Position numbers and translations under genes: made by a program. From Delta-02 sp964513565 (GTDB lineage Bacteria; Desulfobacterota; Syntrophorhabdia; Syntrophorhabdales; Syntrophorhabdaceae), in the NCBI GenBank assembly GCA_964513565.1, contig CAZENE010000018.1, positions 1 to 64,000 on the forward strand: a stretch of 64,000 bases of DNA, written 5' to 3'. The notes below the pieces were generated by a model that saw nothing but the letters and a program-made list of their open reading frames with translations, was not told the DNA's origin and ran no database searches. Positions within the stretch are counted from its first letter, which is position 1, and each line of letters opens with the position of its first letter. Shown here piece by piece: positions 44,274 through 51,405 of the stretch.

Positions 44274-45401
44274 ATGTTCTACGTTCTACGTTCTACGTTC
44301 TACGTTAAAACATATTATTTTTTTCTTGTTTTCCTTGCGATGACCCTGGCCCCGGGGGTGTGCGGGGGAGAATGGAGGCAGGCGGATGGGACGAGGACGT
44401 GGTCGTTTCCCACCGACCATGGCAGTCATGGGGAATATCGGACGGAGTGGTGGTATTTTACGGGCAATCTCGCGGATGCCTCGGGAAATAAATATGGATA
44501 CCAGCTGACTTTTTTTCGGTACGGCCTCACCGACCGGCCCTCCAGCCCGAAGAATCCCTGGTCTGTCCGGGATGTCTATCTTGCCCACTTCGCCATTACC
44601 GATGCCGCGAACAATGCGTTCCATTACACGGACCGGGTATCGCGCAAAGGCCCTGGTCTTGCCGGGGCAACAGCGCAGAAAATGAGCGTCCATCTCCTCG
44701 ACTGGTCGGCGGTTATGGACGGCAATACGATCAGGCTCCGAGCTTCGTTCGATCAAATGGAGCTGAAACTTGACCTTACACCCGCAAAGCCCCCCGTTCT
44801 CCACGGCCGTCAAGGCTTGAGCAAGAAGGGCCCTCTGCCCGGCCAGGCCTCGTATTACTATTCATTTACGGACCTCAGGACAACGGGGCACATAAAGCTG
44901 CCGCAGATGAAAAAAATACCCGTGACCGGTATCAGCTGGTTCGATCAGGAGTTTGGGTCGAACCAGCTGTCAGGCGATCAGGCCGGCTGGGACTGGTTCG
45001 GCCTGCATCTGACTGATGGCCGCGAGATCATGATCTACCAGCTCCGGAGAAAGGACGGCTCCATAGAAAAGGAATCCTCCGGTACTATCGTCGAACGTGA
45101 TGGCACATACCGCAGTATCAGCCTGTCCGCCATAGAAGTAACCGCGCTTTCGTATTGGAAAAGCCAGAAGACCGGCGGCAGATATCCGGCTCAATGGCGC
45201 ATCCGCGTTCCATCCATCGGGATAGACCTGACAATAAAACCCCTGGTTGCCGACCAGGAACTGGCCAATACCGTCTCAACCGGCATTACCTACTGGGAAG
45301 GGACCGTCGACGGAGCGGGAACATCGAACGGAAAGGAAGTAAAAGCGCAGGGATATGTGGAGCTGACGGGATACGCTGGAACGATCGGCGGCACATTTTA
45401 A
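44274..45401 (+). CDS. AttH/CrtC-like lipocalin-family secreted protein
   Basis: 375 aa. A hydrophobic export signal (YYFFLVFLAMTLAPGVCGG) precedes a double lipocalin-like domain. Conserved spans are HGEYRTEWWYFTGNL, YGYQLTFFRYGL, YYSFTDLRTTGHI and WFDQEFGSNQLSGDQAGWDWFGL, the last diagnostic of AttH/carotenoid 1,2-hydratase-like proteins. Its position 9 bp after the FtsX permease suggests a shared export or lipid-binding function. The first codons consist of four TTCTACG heptamers (44277-44304), so part of the N-terminus was created by, or the start relocated into, a repeat. A later start cannot be excluded. Confidence 0.85.
   Translation: MFYVLRSTFYVKTYYFFLVFLAMTLAPGVCGGEWRQADGTRTWSFPTDHGSHGEYRTEWWYFTGNLADASGNKYGYQLTFFRYGLTDRPSSPKNPWSVRDVYLAHFAITDAANNAFHYTDRVSRKGPGLAGATAQKMSVHLLDWSAVMDGNTIRLRASFDQMELKLDLTPAKPPVLHGRQGLSKKGPLPGQASYYYSFTDLRTTGHIKLPQMKKIPVTGISWFDQEFGSNQLSGDQAGWDWFGLHLTDGREIMIYQLRRKDGSIEKESSGTIVERDGTYRSISLSAIEVTALSYWKSQKTGGRYPAQWRIRVPSIGIDLTIKPLVADQELANTVSTGITYWEGTVDGAGTSNGKEVKAQGYVELTGYAGTIGGTF
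44277..44304. repeat. Four tandem heptamers TTCTACG
   Basis: Perfect 4 x 7 bp tandem array located within the first codons of the AttH-like gene. It is the cleanest example of the dispersed heptamer family. No inverted partner is evident nearby. Confidence 0.85.
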
Positions 45402-45420
45402 AGGAACGTTTTACTAAAGA

Positions 45421-45553
45421 GGCGTTCTGCGTTCTACGTTTTTTAAATCATCGTGAAAAGATCAGATAGAAAAGGAGCTGGCTACCCTGCGAGTTCGAAA
45501 CCTTTACAACTATACGCCTTTACCTCAAAGAAAATATAGCGCAGAACGCGGAA
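45421..45553. repeat. Inverted heptamer-repeat element after the AttH-like gene
   Basis: GCGTTCTGCG (45422-45431, followed by TTCTACG) is exactly complementary to CGCAGAACGC (45540-45549), about 110 bp away. The element sits between two convergent genes. Confidence 0.75.
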
Positions 45554-45563
45554 CTGCCCGTCA

Positions 45564-46511
45564 TCAGACGTGATTCCTCAGCATCAACTCCACCGGATGT
45601 GGGTTGAGGTAGAACTGTTTTTTAAGATACGGCTGATCATATTTAAGGGTATAATGATTGAGCAGGGTAACAGGCACAATGAGCGGTATCAGGCCGCGCC
45701 GGTACCTGTCGATTATTTCGCGAAGTTCCTCTTTCTCTATGCGCTCGAGATGTTTCTTGAAATATCCCATAATGTGATGGAGAACGTTCGTATTCTTGGC
45801 AGGCGTAGCGGCAAGGCTCAGAGCCTCCATCAGTGTTTTGAGGTAAACGTCCATTTCCCGGGGGTCTTTGCCTCGCATATCTGCGATCATTTTTCCGAGT
45901 ACCGCCAAGTGTTTCGGGCTGTGCGCCATGACGAGGTACTTATGGCGCGTATGGAATTCGATGAAACCGGATGCCGTCTGTCCATTCCTCACAAGTCCCT
46001 GCCATCTTCTATATGCAAAAACGCGCTCGATGAAATTTTCCCGTAGCCCGGGATCGTTCAACCTGCCCTCGTCCTCTATCGGAATAAGAGGGAATCTCTT
46101 TTTAAAAGCGGCCGCGAAAAGACCGGTCCCGCTGTTTAGCGGCGGAGCCGACTCCCGGTATACCTTCACTCCGCGCATGCCGGATGAGGGCGACTTGCTC
46201 TTGAATATGAAACCGGAAAGACCGGCATATTCCAGGTCGTCAAGCTTTTCCCGTGACCAGGTCTTCATTCGCGCGGTATGATCTACGCCGGTATGGATCG
46301 TTACGAGCCGGGGATCATCGACATCTCCCGTAAGGTGCATGGCCTCTCTCGGTACAGGAAGCCCACATTCGACCTCGGGGCACACGGACACGTAGGAAAA
46401 ACACTTCCCGAGCGTATCCGTAATAAAACGGTCATGCTTGTGCCCCCCGTCATAGCGAACCTTTTCGCCCAGGAGGCAGGAACTCACTCCAACGATTATT
46501 TTGTCGTTCAT
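45564..46511 (-). CDS. DUF523-DUF1722 fusion protein
   Basis: 315 aa. The N-terminal DUF523 (about 1-155) has VSSCLLGEKVRYDGGHK with C12 and SVCPEVECGLPVPRE with C44/C49. Stand-alone DUF523 proteins (TudS) are iron-sulfur thiouracil desulfidases using three cysteines. Here the third position reads SPSSG rather than SPSCG, so the cluster, if present, is ligated differently. The C-terminal DUF1722 (about 195-310) is YbgA-like, with FIEFHTRHKYLVMAHSP. The function of the fusion is not established. Confidence 0.85.
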   Translation of the reverse strand: MNDKIIVGVSSCLLGEKVRYDGGHKHDRFITDTLGKCFSYVSVCPEVECGLPVPREAMHLTGDVDDPRLVTIHTGVDHTARMKTWSREKLDDLEYAGLSGFIFKSKSPSSGMRGVKVYRESAPPLNSGTGLFAAAFKKRFPLIPIEDEGRLNDPGLRENFIERVFAYRRWQGLVRNGQTASGFIEFHTRHKYLVMAHSPKHLAVLGKMIADMRGKDPREMDVYLKTLMEALSLAATPAKNTNVLHHIMGYFKKHLERIEKEELREIIDRYRRGLIPLIVPVTLLNHYTLKYDQPYLKKQFYLNPHPVELMLRNHV

Positions 46512-46640
46512 GATTCTATCTTAGTCTTTAATAAAGCAACATTCAAGCAGAGGATCGTGCAATCAACGGAAAAGCCAGATTAAAGAATGTCGTAACGTAG
46601 AATCAAACAGCGAGACCCGCGTTCATCGATTTTCAGCAAT

Positions 46641-46672
46641 AAAAAAAGCCGCATATGAGTGCGGCTTTTTTT
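46641..46672 (-). terminator. Intrinsic terminator of the HesB-like gene
   Basis: Stem GCCGCA / TGCGGC with a 6-nt loop, flanked by A7 and T7. It is usable in both directions and lies 16 bp beyond the HesB-like stop on the minus strand. Confidence 0.85.
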
Positions 46673-46687
46673 ATTTACAAGATCTTA

Positions 46688-47020
46688 TTAGCTGCTGCAT
46701 CCGGATCCGCAGCCACCGGCACTTGACGCGCAGCAATCGCCGCCGGATATTCCGGATTTCAAAATAAAGCCGGCGCCCATCGCCGATTCAATAAAATCGA
46801 TGCTAATCGGTTTGGCGTCTTCAAAGAGTTTTTTGTCGATGACAAACTTTACTCCCTGTTCGGTGAATGTCTCGTCGCTCGCTAATGGCCCGTCCAGGGC
46901 CATGCCCAATGAGGGCCCCGATCAGCCACCCTCGGTCATCATGATCCTGACCGACTGCGGGTCTTTTCCTTCGAGAAGTTTTCTGATAACTTCCCCAGCC
47001 TTTTCTGTGACTTCAAACAT
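46688..47020 (-). CDS. HesB/IscA-like selenoprotein, UGA (Sec) at codon 33
   Basis: Read from ATG 47020 to TAA 46688 with the in-frame TGA at 46922-46924 translated, this is a 110-aa HesB/IscA-like protein. The sequence before the TGA (VRIMMTEGG) and after it (SGPSLGMALDGP) is continuous with the family, where the residue between them is normally Cys. The conserved FVIDKKLFEDAKPISIDFIES and a Cys-rich C-terminus (DCCASSAGGCGSGC) follow. A hairpin at 46885-46903 (ATGGCCC, loop TGGAC, GGGCCAT) puts its loop 25 nt after the UGA, as in bacterial SECIS elements. HesB-like selenoproteins are known in anaerobic deltaproteobacteria. Conventional calling would report only a 73-aa fragment. The likely role is iron-sulfur or redox chemistry. 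Confidence 0.9.
46885..46903 (-). promoter_or_regulatory. Predicted bacterial SECIS hairpin
   Basis: Perfect 7-bp stem with a 5-nt loop (TGGAC; G in the second position), loop starting 25 nt after the UGA codon. It fits the bSECIS spacing of about 16-37 nt. Confidence 0.75.
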
Positions 47021-47082
47021 AGGGTCTCCTTTTGCTTTCAGAACTTAAGTAACGGTTACCCAAGCCGGCACCGTGTCCCATA

Positions 47083-47110
47083 AAGATATACACAATAAAT
47101 ATTTTGTCAA
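47083..47110 (-). promoter_or_regulatory. Promoter and palindrome upstream of the HesB-like gene
   Basis: Minus-strand TTGACA (47105-47110) and TATCTT (47083-47088), 16-bp spacer. In the leader, a palindrome GTAAC-G-GTTAC (47049-47059) could be an operator. Confidence 0.6.
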
Positions 47111-47177
47111 GCACCAATCTCTAACTTCTTGTGTTTACAGGTATTATTGAGGCTCTTGCCTTTTTGGGGAAAGGACG

Positions 47178-48053
47178 TTAGGTTATCCGGTACCATCCTG
47201 CATCGGACGTGATGAGGCCGTCTTTTATCAGCGAAGAGAGTATGGGCGTCAGCCTGTCCCCGGTGCACCCCGTCGCTTCAAACAGATCATTGGCCGATGC
47301 CGAGGTCTTTCGGAGTAAGTATTTGATGACACACCCCCTTATATGCCTGTCGGAATCCTGAAACCGGGATTGCCGCGAATAGTGGGCGCTCTTTCGGTTG
47401 GGGTTCACCGAGATAGTGTTCAGGTATGTGCCGTAGTCCATAAGCGCATAGTACCAGTCCCGGGGATGCGACCAGTCCAGGGCAGCTTCGACAAGAGGGG
47501 CGATCTCATTATCAGAGACCCTGCCCCTGTCGGGAAAGAAATGGTGAATGAAAACACGCCTGATGTTTGTTTCGATAAAAACTGAAGGCAGATCAAAGGC
47601 AAAGGCCCTGATCGCACCGGCCGTCGCATCTCCTATACCGGGCAGCGCCTTGAGTGATCTTCGGTCAGGGGGCAGAATCCCCGAGTATTCTCCCGCCACG
47701 ATCCCGGCCAGCTGTTTCAGAGAAAGTGCCCTCTTATTATAACCCAGGCCCTGCCATGCACCCATGACATCACTTAAGCGTGCACCCGCGAGAGCAGCGA
47801 AACCGGGAAATCTATCCAGGAAAGGTTCGAATTTCCCGATCACCCGTTCGACACCGGTTTGTTGAAGCATGATCTCGGAGATCACTATTCTGTAAGGGGT
47901 AATGTGCTCTCTCCACGGGAAACTCCGTTTATTTTCCTTGTAGAATCCGGCTATTTCTCTTTGAAATACGACAATTTTCGACGCGTGTACCCGTGCTATT
48001 TCGCCCGGCAAAGCTTCAGGGCTGCGGGGCAACGATCTTTTAATCATCATCAC
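47178..48053 (-). CDS. MutY-like HhH-GPD DNA glycosylase without Fe-S cluster
   Basis: A 291-aa base-excision repair glycosylase. The catalytic-domain motifs SEIMLQQTGVERVIGKF and AWQGLGYNKRA, and the helix-hairpin-helix LKALPGIGDATAGAIRAFAF, are MutY-like. The catalytic-Asp region reads FIETNIRRVF, a subfamily variation. The four-cysteine Fe-S motif (C-X6-C-X2-C-X5-C) that normally follows is missing; that region reads NPNRKSAHYSRQSRFQDS. The C-terminal A/G mismatch-recognition domain is replaced by a short winged-helix-like stretch. Adenine specificity is therefore uncertain. Confidence 0.82.
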   Translation of the reverse strand: MMMIKRSLPRSPEALPGEIARVHASKIVVFQREIAGFYKENKRSFPWREHITPYRIVISEIMLQQTGVERVIGKFEPFLDRFPGFAALAGARLSDVMGAWQGLGYNKRALSLKQLAGIVAGEYSGILPPDRRSLKALPGIGDATAGAIRAFAFDLPSVFIETNIRRVFIHHFFPDRGRVSDNEIAPLVEAALDWSHPRDWYYALMDYGTYLNTISVNPNRKSAHYSRQSRFQDSDRHIRGCVIKYLLRKTSASANDLFEATGCTGDRLTPILSSLIKDGLITSDAGWYRIT

Positions 48054-48201
48054 AGCCGGAAATATCCTCGTCCCTCAACTCGGGCAATTCGCTGAGTATG
48101 TCGCAGATGCATAATTTCATGTACGGCGGATTATCCGGGTCATAAACCGGAAACGCGCCCTCCGCGCTTCCCGCATCACCCTGTCTTTCGGCATTTTCCA
48201 T
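48040..48201 (-). CDS. Small acidic protein (53 aa), unknown
   Basis: ATG 48201 to TAA 48040 encodes 53 residues with VYDPDNPPYMKLCICDILSE and an acidic end (DEDISGCDDD). Three cysteines include a CIC pair that could bind a metal. It overlaps the mutY-like start by 14 bp. TATAAT just upstream of the ATG could be a -10 giving a leaderless message, though it may simply be read through from uppP 23 bp upstream. No family is recognised. Confidence 0.5.
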   Translation of the reverse strand: MENAERQGDAGSAEGAFPVYDPDNPPYMKLCICDILSELPELRDEDISGCDDD

Positions 48202-48223
48202 AAATATATTATATCAGCATACA

Positions 48224-49021
48224 CTACAGGCGCGACACCTGTGAAAAAATCAATATCAGCAGGGCAAGTCCTATTCTGTAATATGCAAAGAGGTCCAGGG
48301 TATGGTCCTTAAGATATGCAATAAGGAATTTGAGGCTCGCAGCCCCGAATATGAAGGCTGAGAGCATCCCGAAAAGGTACAGGGCAGTTGCGTCACCCTG
48401 AAATTGCACATTCCTCGATTCATAAATAGACGTGCCAAGGATGATCGGAATGGCGAGCATGAATGAGAAATCAACCGCTTCGCTTTTTCTGATCCCGAGG
48501 AATATTGCCATGGTTATTGTAATTCCGCTGCGCGAAACGCCGGGTACGAGGGCAATTGCCTGTGCGATCCCTATCGCTATCGCGATGGGCATGGTGATCT
48601 CACTTCTGTCCACGGCTACCCGTTCGGAGAGGATCATCATGATCGCCACCAGGGCAAGCATGAATGCCGCGATAAGGGGGACCCTCAGATATTGCTCTAT
48701 AAGGTCCTTGCCGAACAGGCCCGCAATAACAGCCGGTATCGTCGCGACGATGAGCTTGAACAGCATCGACCGGGTACCTAGGCCGTCGCGAAAGTCGACC
48801 AGACCTTCTATAACTGTACGGACAAACTTTTTGCCATATAGCACGAGTACCGCGAGGAGACTCCCGAAATGGAGCATAACATCATATGTAAGAGGGTTAA
48901 CGTTCGCTTCGGATATGTTAAAGAGCCACGGTATGACGATGAGATGGGCCGAACTGCTTATAGGAAGAAATTCGGTTATGCCCTGCACCGCACCCATGAG
49001 GATGCTTTGCAGGACCGTCAC
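48224..49021 (-). CDS. uppP: Undecaprenyl-diphosphatase
   Basis: UppP/BacA (265 aa) recycles undecaprenyl pyrophosphate to the monophosphate carrier for peptidoglycan and O-antigen synthesis. The signature motifs are GAVQGITEFLPISSSAHL near the N-terminus and PGVSRSGITITMAIFLG around 165-181. About eight membrane helices are present. The start overlaps the tonB/tolA-like stop by 4 bp, so it is co-transcribed with the Tol genes. Confidence 0.96.
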   Translation of the reverse strand: MTVLQSILMGAVQGITEFLPISSSAHLIVIPWLFNISEANVNPLTYDVMLHFGSLLAVLVLYGKKFVRTVIEGLVDFRDGLGTRSMLFKLIVATIPAVIAGLFGKDLIEQYLRVPLIAAFMLALVAIMMILSERVAVDRSEITMPIAIAIGIAQAIALVPGVSRSGITITMAIFLGIRKSEAVDFSFMLAIPIILGTSIYESRNVQFQGDATALYLFGMLSAFIFGAASLKFLIAYLKDHTLDLFAYYRIGLALLILIFSQVSRL

Positions 49022-49800
49022 GAGATCCCTCCGGGAAGGAACCGGAAGCCTACCTCGAGCGCGTCGGTGTTGAGCGATGACGGTATCGGGGGCAACGGTT
49101 CCACCGCACGCAAAACACGAAGGACCGACTCGTCATAGACCCTATTGCCTGAACGCTTTTCAATGTTTATATCGACAATTCTGCCGTCTTTTCTGATCTT
49201 GATCAGCACAATTGTCTCAAGGTTCTTCTTCTGGGCCATGCCCGGGACATTCCAAGCATTTTTTATTTTTTCCCAGAGGTCAAGGAGATATTTTTGCATC
49301 GCAGGGTCAAGTGGAGCACCCGACCCGCCGCCGCTTCCCGGCAAGCCGCCACCGGAGCCTGCCTTGCCCGGGCCACCGGAGCCTGCCTTGGCGATATCGA
49401 AATACTCAGTTTTCTTCCTTATGTTTCGTATTTTCTCCTGAAGGCTATCCACTTCTTCGCGGGTCGCCTTCGTTTTAACGGGCTGCTTCTTCTTCGATAA
49501 GGATACCGCGTCATCTTCTTTCTGCATCGACTGCGGTTTCACTTTCTTTTCCTTGATCGCCGGCGCAGGCTTATCCGGTATTGGTTTGGGTTTTGGTTCC
49601 GGTCTTGCCTGACTCTGGAGCTTCGGCCCGCCCCCTCCCCCGCCGAGATTCCCTGCGCTTCCGACGAGGTTGACCGAATATGCACCGGAGAGGTCTATTT
49701 TTTTCGAAGACAATTTTAAAGGGATCGAAAATGCCCCGATGATGATGATATGAAGGGCCAAAGATACCGCAAGCATTTTATACCAGGCTTCTTCACTCAT
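49018..49800 (-). CDS. TonB/TolA-type energy transducer
   Basis: A 260-aa protein. An N-terminal membrane helix (about 10-26) is followed by a proline/lysine-rich periplasmic spacer (KPIPDKPAPAIKEKK) and a Gly-rich stretch. The C-terminal domain reads LETIVLIKIRKDGRIVDINIEKRSG and YDESVLRVLRAVEPLPPIP, which is TonB/TolA-like. It works with TolQ and TolR to couple the proton gradient to the outer envelope. Overlaps tolR by 8 bp and uppP by 4 bp. Confidence 0.88.
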   Translation of the reverse strand: MSEEAWYKMLAVSLALHIIIIGAFSIPLKLSSKKIDLSGAYSVNLVGSAGNLGGGGGGPKLQSQARPEPKPKPIPDKPAPAIKEKKVKPQSMQKEDDAVSLSKKKQPVKTKATREEVDSLQEKIRNIRKKTEYFDIAKAGSGGPGKAGSGGGLPGSGGGSGAPLDPAMQKYLLDLWEKIKNAWNVPGMAQKKNLETIVLIKIRKDGRIVDINIEKRSGNRVYDESVLRVLRAVEPLPPIPSSLNTDALEVGFRFLPGGIS

Positions 49801-50203
49801 TTCTGTCCAATGGTTTCGTTACTATGTTGACTTTGTCTACGCCGGCTTCCCGGATCGTTCCCATACACCGCACGACAAACCCATACGGAACATCCTTATC
49901 GGCCCGGAGGTATATCTCCTTTTTATCCCTGTTCGCGAAGAGGAACTGAATGGCCTGTTTGAGGTCCTTGTACTCGATCTTCTTTTCGTTGAGAATGAGG
50001 CGCTGGTCCTTGGTTACATTGAGGATCTGCGGTTCATCCTTTGTCGGCAATGCACGCGCTGTCACATTCGGTATATCGATCCCGAGACCATGCTGCATCA
50101 TAGGGGCGGTGATCATGAAAACGATAAGAAGGACGAGCATGACATCGACAAGAGGGATGACGTTGATCTCGGATAATGGCCCCTTTGTGTCGCGTGTTTT
50201 CAT
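49793..50203 (-). CDS. tolR: TolR/ExbD family protein
   Basis: A 136-aa biopolymer transport protein. A single membrane helix bears the conserved acidic residue in EINVIPLVDVMLVLLIVFM (Asp near 19), which forms part of the proton channel. A periplasmic domain (RALPTKDEPQIL and RADKDVPYGFVVRCMG) follows. TolQ upstream overlaps by 4 bp, and the tonB/tolA-like gene overlaps by 8 bp. Confidence 0.94.
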   Translation of the reverse strand: MKTRDTKGPLSEINVIPLVDVMLVLLIVFMITAPMMQHGLGIDIPNVTARALPTKDEPQILNVTKDQRLILNEKKIEYKDLKQAIQFLFANRDKKEIYLRADKDVPYGFVVRCMGTIREAGVDKVNIVTKPLDRNE

Positions 50204-50877
50204 TTCTCTAAAATATTAGTGAGATACATCGCCGCATTTTCCATGCGGGAGAGGATCCTTTTTAGCCTTCCCAAAAAGTAGTTGTAGGCGAGAACTGCCG
50301 GTATTGCTGTCGCAAGGCCCAAAGCGGTCGCGATCAGGGCCTCACTGATGCCCGGCGCCACGACCGCGAGGCTTGTTGTGCCACGGACACCGATTTCACG
50401 AAAAGAATCCATTATCCCCCATACCGTGCCGAAAAGGCCTATGAATGGCGCCGTATTGGCGGTAGTTGCCAGAAAGGAAAGCCTTCTCTCGAGCTTCACG
50501 GACTCCTCTGCGATCGATATCTTAAGCATATTGTCGATAGCGGGCATATCATCTTTGTTTATACTGCCCGGATTATCCTTTTGCCGTGATGTCACTTCCT
50601 TGTAGCAGGCCAGCACGAGCCGGTAGAAAGCATTATCCTGACTGTCACGGTATACCGATATCAGCTTCTTGAAAGAATCCGCCTCTTTGACTGCCCTGAA
50701 GAACCTGTCGCCTTCAGATTCGGTCCGGCCATATTGCCTGAACTTCATGAAGATGATGGTCCATGATACGATGGAGAAGAAAAAGAGGATCAGCATGACT
50801 ACCTTGGCCATTGGCCCGGCGCCAAGGATCATCCCCATCAACCCGCTGGAATAAATGTTTGCGCTTGCTACGTCCAT
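50200..50877 (-). CDS. tolQ: TolQ/ExbB family protein
   Basis: A 225-aa proton-channel protein with three membrane helices. The helices are AKVVMLILFFFSIVSWTIIFMKF near the N-terminus, and ATTANTAPFIGLFGTVWGIMDSF and ISEALIATALGLATAIPAVLAYNYF later. I choose ATG 50877. An upstream GTG at 50946 extends it by 23 residues that do not look like TolQ and belong to the GC-rich block described for 50947-51130. It is the first gene of the tolQ-tolR-tonB/tolA-uppP operon. Confidence 0.92.
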   Translation of the reverse strand: MDVASANIYSSGLMGMILGAGPMAKVVMLILFFFSIVSWTIIFMKFRQYGRTESEGDRFFRAVKEADSFKKLISVYRDSQDNAFYRLVLACYKEVTSRQKDNPGSINKDDMPAIDNMLKISIAEESVKLERRLSFLATTANTAPFIGLFGTVWGIMDSFREIGVRGTTSLAVVAPGISEALIATALGLATAIPAVLAYNYFLGRLKRILSRMENAAMYLTNILEK

Positions 50878-50946
50878 TTTTGGTCTAGAGATTACAACAA
50901 ACGCCTCCGCTTGTAAAGAAAAAGGCTCACTTCTTTTCTGAGACAC

Positions 50947-51130
50947 CCAAACATATGGAACTGTTCCGAGGGCAGCGCGGAGGCCATTTTAAGGTTCAGA
51001 TCGAGGATGATCACGCGCAAGCGCGTACACTTGGGCATCGATGAGGAGCGCGACGCAGGCGTACTTTTAGGCACGCCGGGGAGCAACGGGGAAGATAACC
51101 AAGGCGGCGCTTCGATATAAAGCTGAAAAT
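50947..51130. other. GC-rich spacer upstream of tolQ
   Basis: No gene is seen. The block holds several short palindromes, such as ACGCGC/GCGCGT around 51015-51030. No good promoter for tolQ is evident. Confidence 0.35.
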
Positions 51131-51159
51131 TAAAAACCCCCTGGTTGGGTGCCAGGGGG
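51131..51159 (-). terminator. Intrinsic terminator of the 51131-51339 RNA
   Basis: Eight-bp stem CCCCCTGG / CCAGGGGG with a 7-nt loop (51137-51159), then TTTTTAATTTT on the minus strand. Confidence 0.9.
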
Positions 51160-51339
51160 AAGGGGGGTTATTATGAGAAGCTTGTGGAGGTGAATTTCGT
51201 ATGTTATTCAATATGTGAAATAATGCACGCTTTCCTCATATTACTATCGTGCGTTCCTCATAATGAACGAGCACTGTTGAAGAATCACTCTTCAGTTCAC
51301 TGTGTCTGGTCTCATTATGTGAATTATTTCCCATGTCTT
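51131..51339 (-). ncRNA. Candidate structured small RNA with anti-SD-like motif
   Basis: A promoter at 51346-51374 and the terminator at 51131-51159 bracket a roughly 200-nt transcript with no convincing ORF. It can form nested stems: GAAATAAT/ATTATTTC, CATAATGA/TCATTATG and CTGAAGA/TCTTCAACAG, plus GCACG/CGTGC. Between them and the terminator lies a single-stranded CACCTCC (51186-51192), the complement of a Shine-Dalgarno, and a C-rich stretch. This organisation suits a trans-acting sRNA that pairs with ribosome-binding sites. It starts 67 bp beyond the hemW stop on the same strand. No known family is recognised. Confidence 0.6.
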
Positions 51340-51345
51340 GATGGT

Positions 51346-51374
51346 ATGATAATGTATGGCGGCCATTTTGTCAA
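51346..51374 (-). promoter_or_regulatory. Sigma-70 promoter for the 51131-51339 RNA
   Basis: Minus-strand TTGACA (51369-51374) and TATCAT (51346-51351) with an ideal 17-bp spacer. It is among the best promoters in the window, yet no gene follows before the terminator. Confidence 0.82.
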
Positions 51375-51405
51375 TAGAAATTTTTTATCGTGTAAAAACG
51401 AAAGG

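Noticed and set aside
50947..51130. Recurrent GC-rich block as a coding gene (65 codons on the minus strand).
   Set aside because: It has low-complexity translation in several frames, no start signal and no domain. It was kept only as an uninterpreted spacer.
51160..51260. Plus-strand mini-ORFs (5-6 codons) behind GGAGGTG near 51186-51218, as leader peptides.
   Set aside because: There is no downstream gene on the plus strand, whereas promoter and terminator both point to the minus strand.
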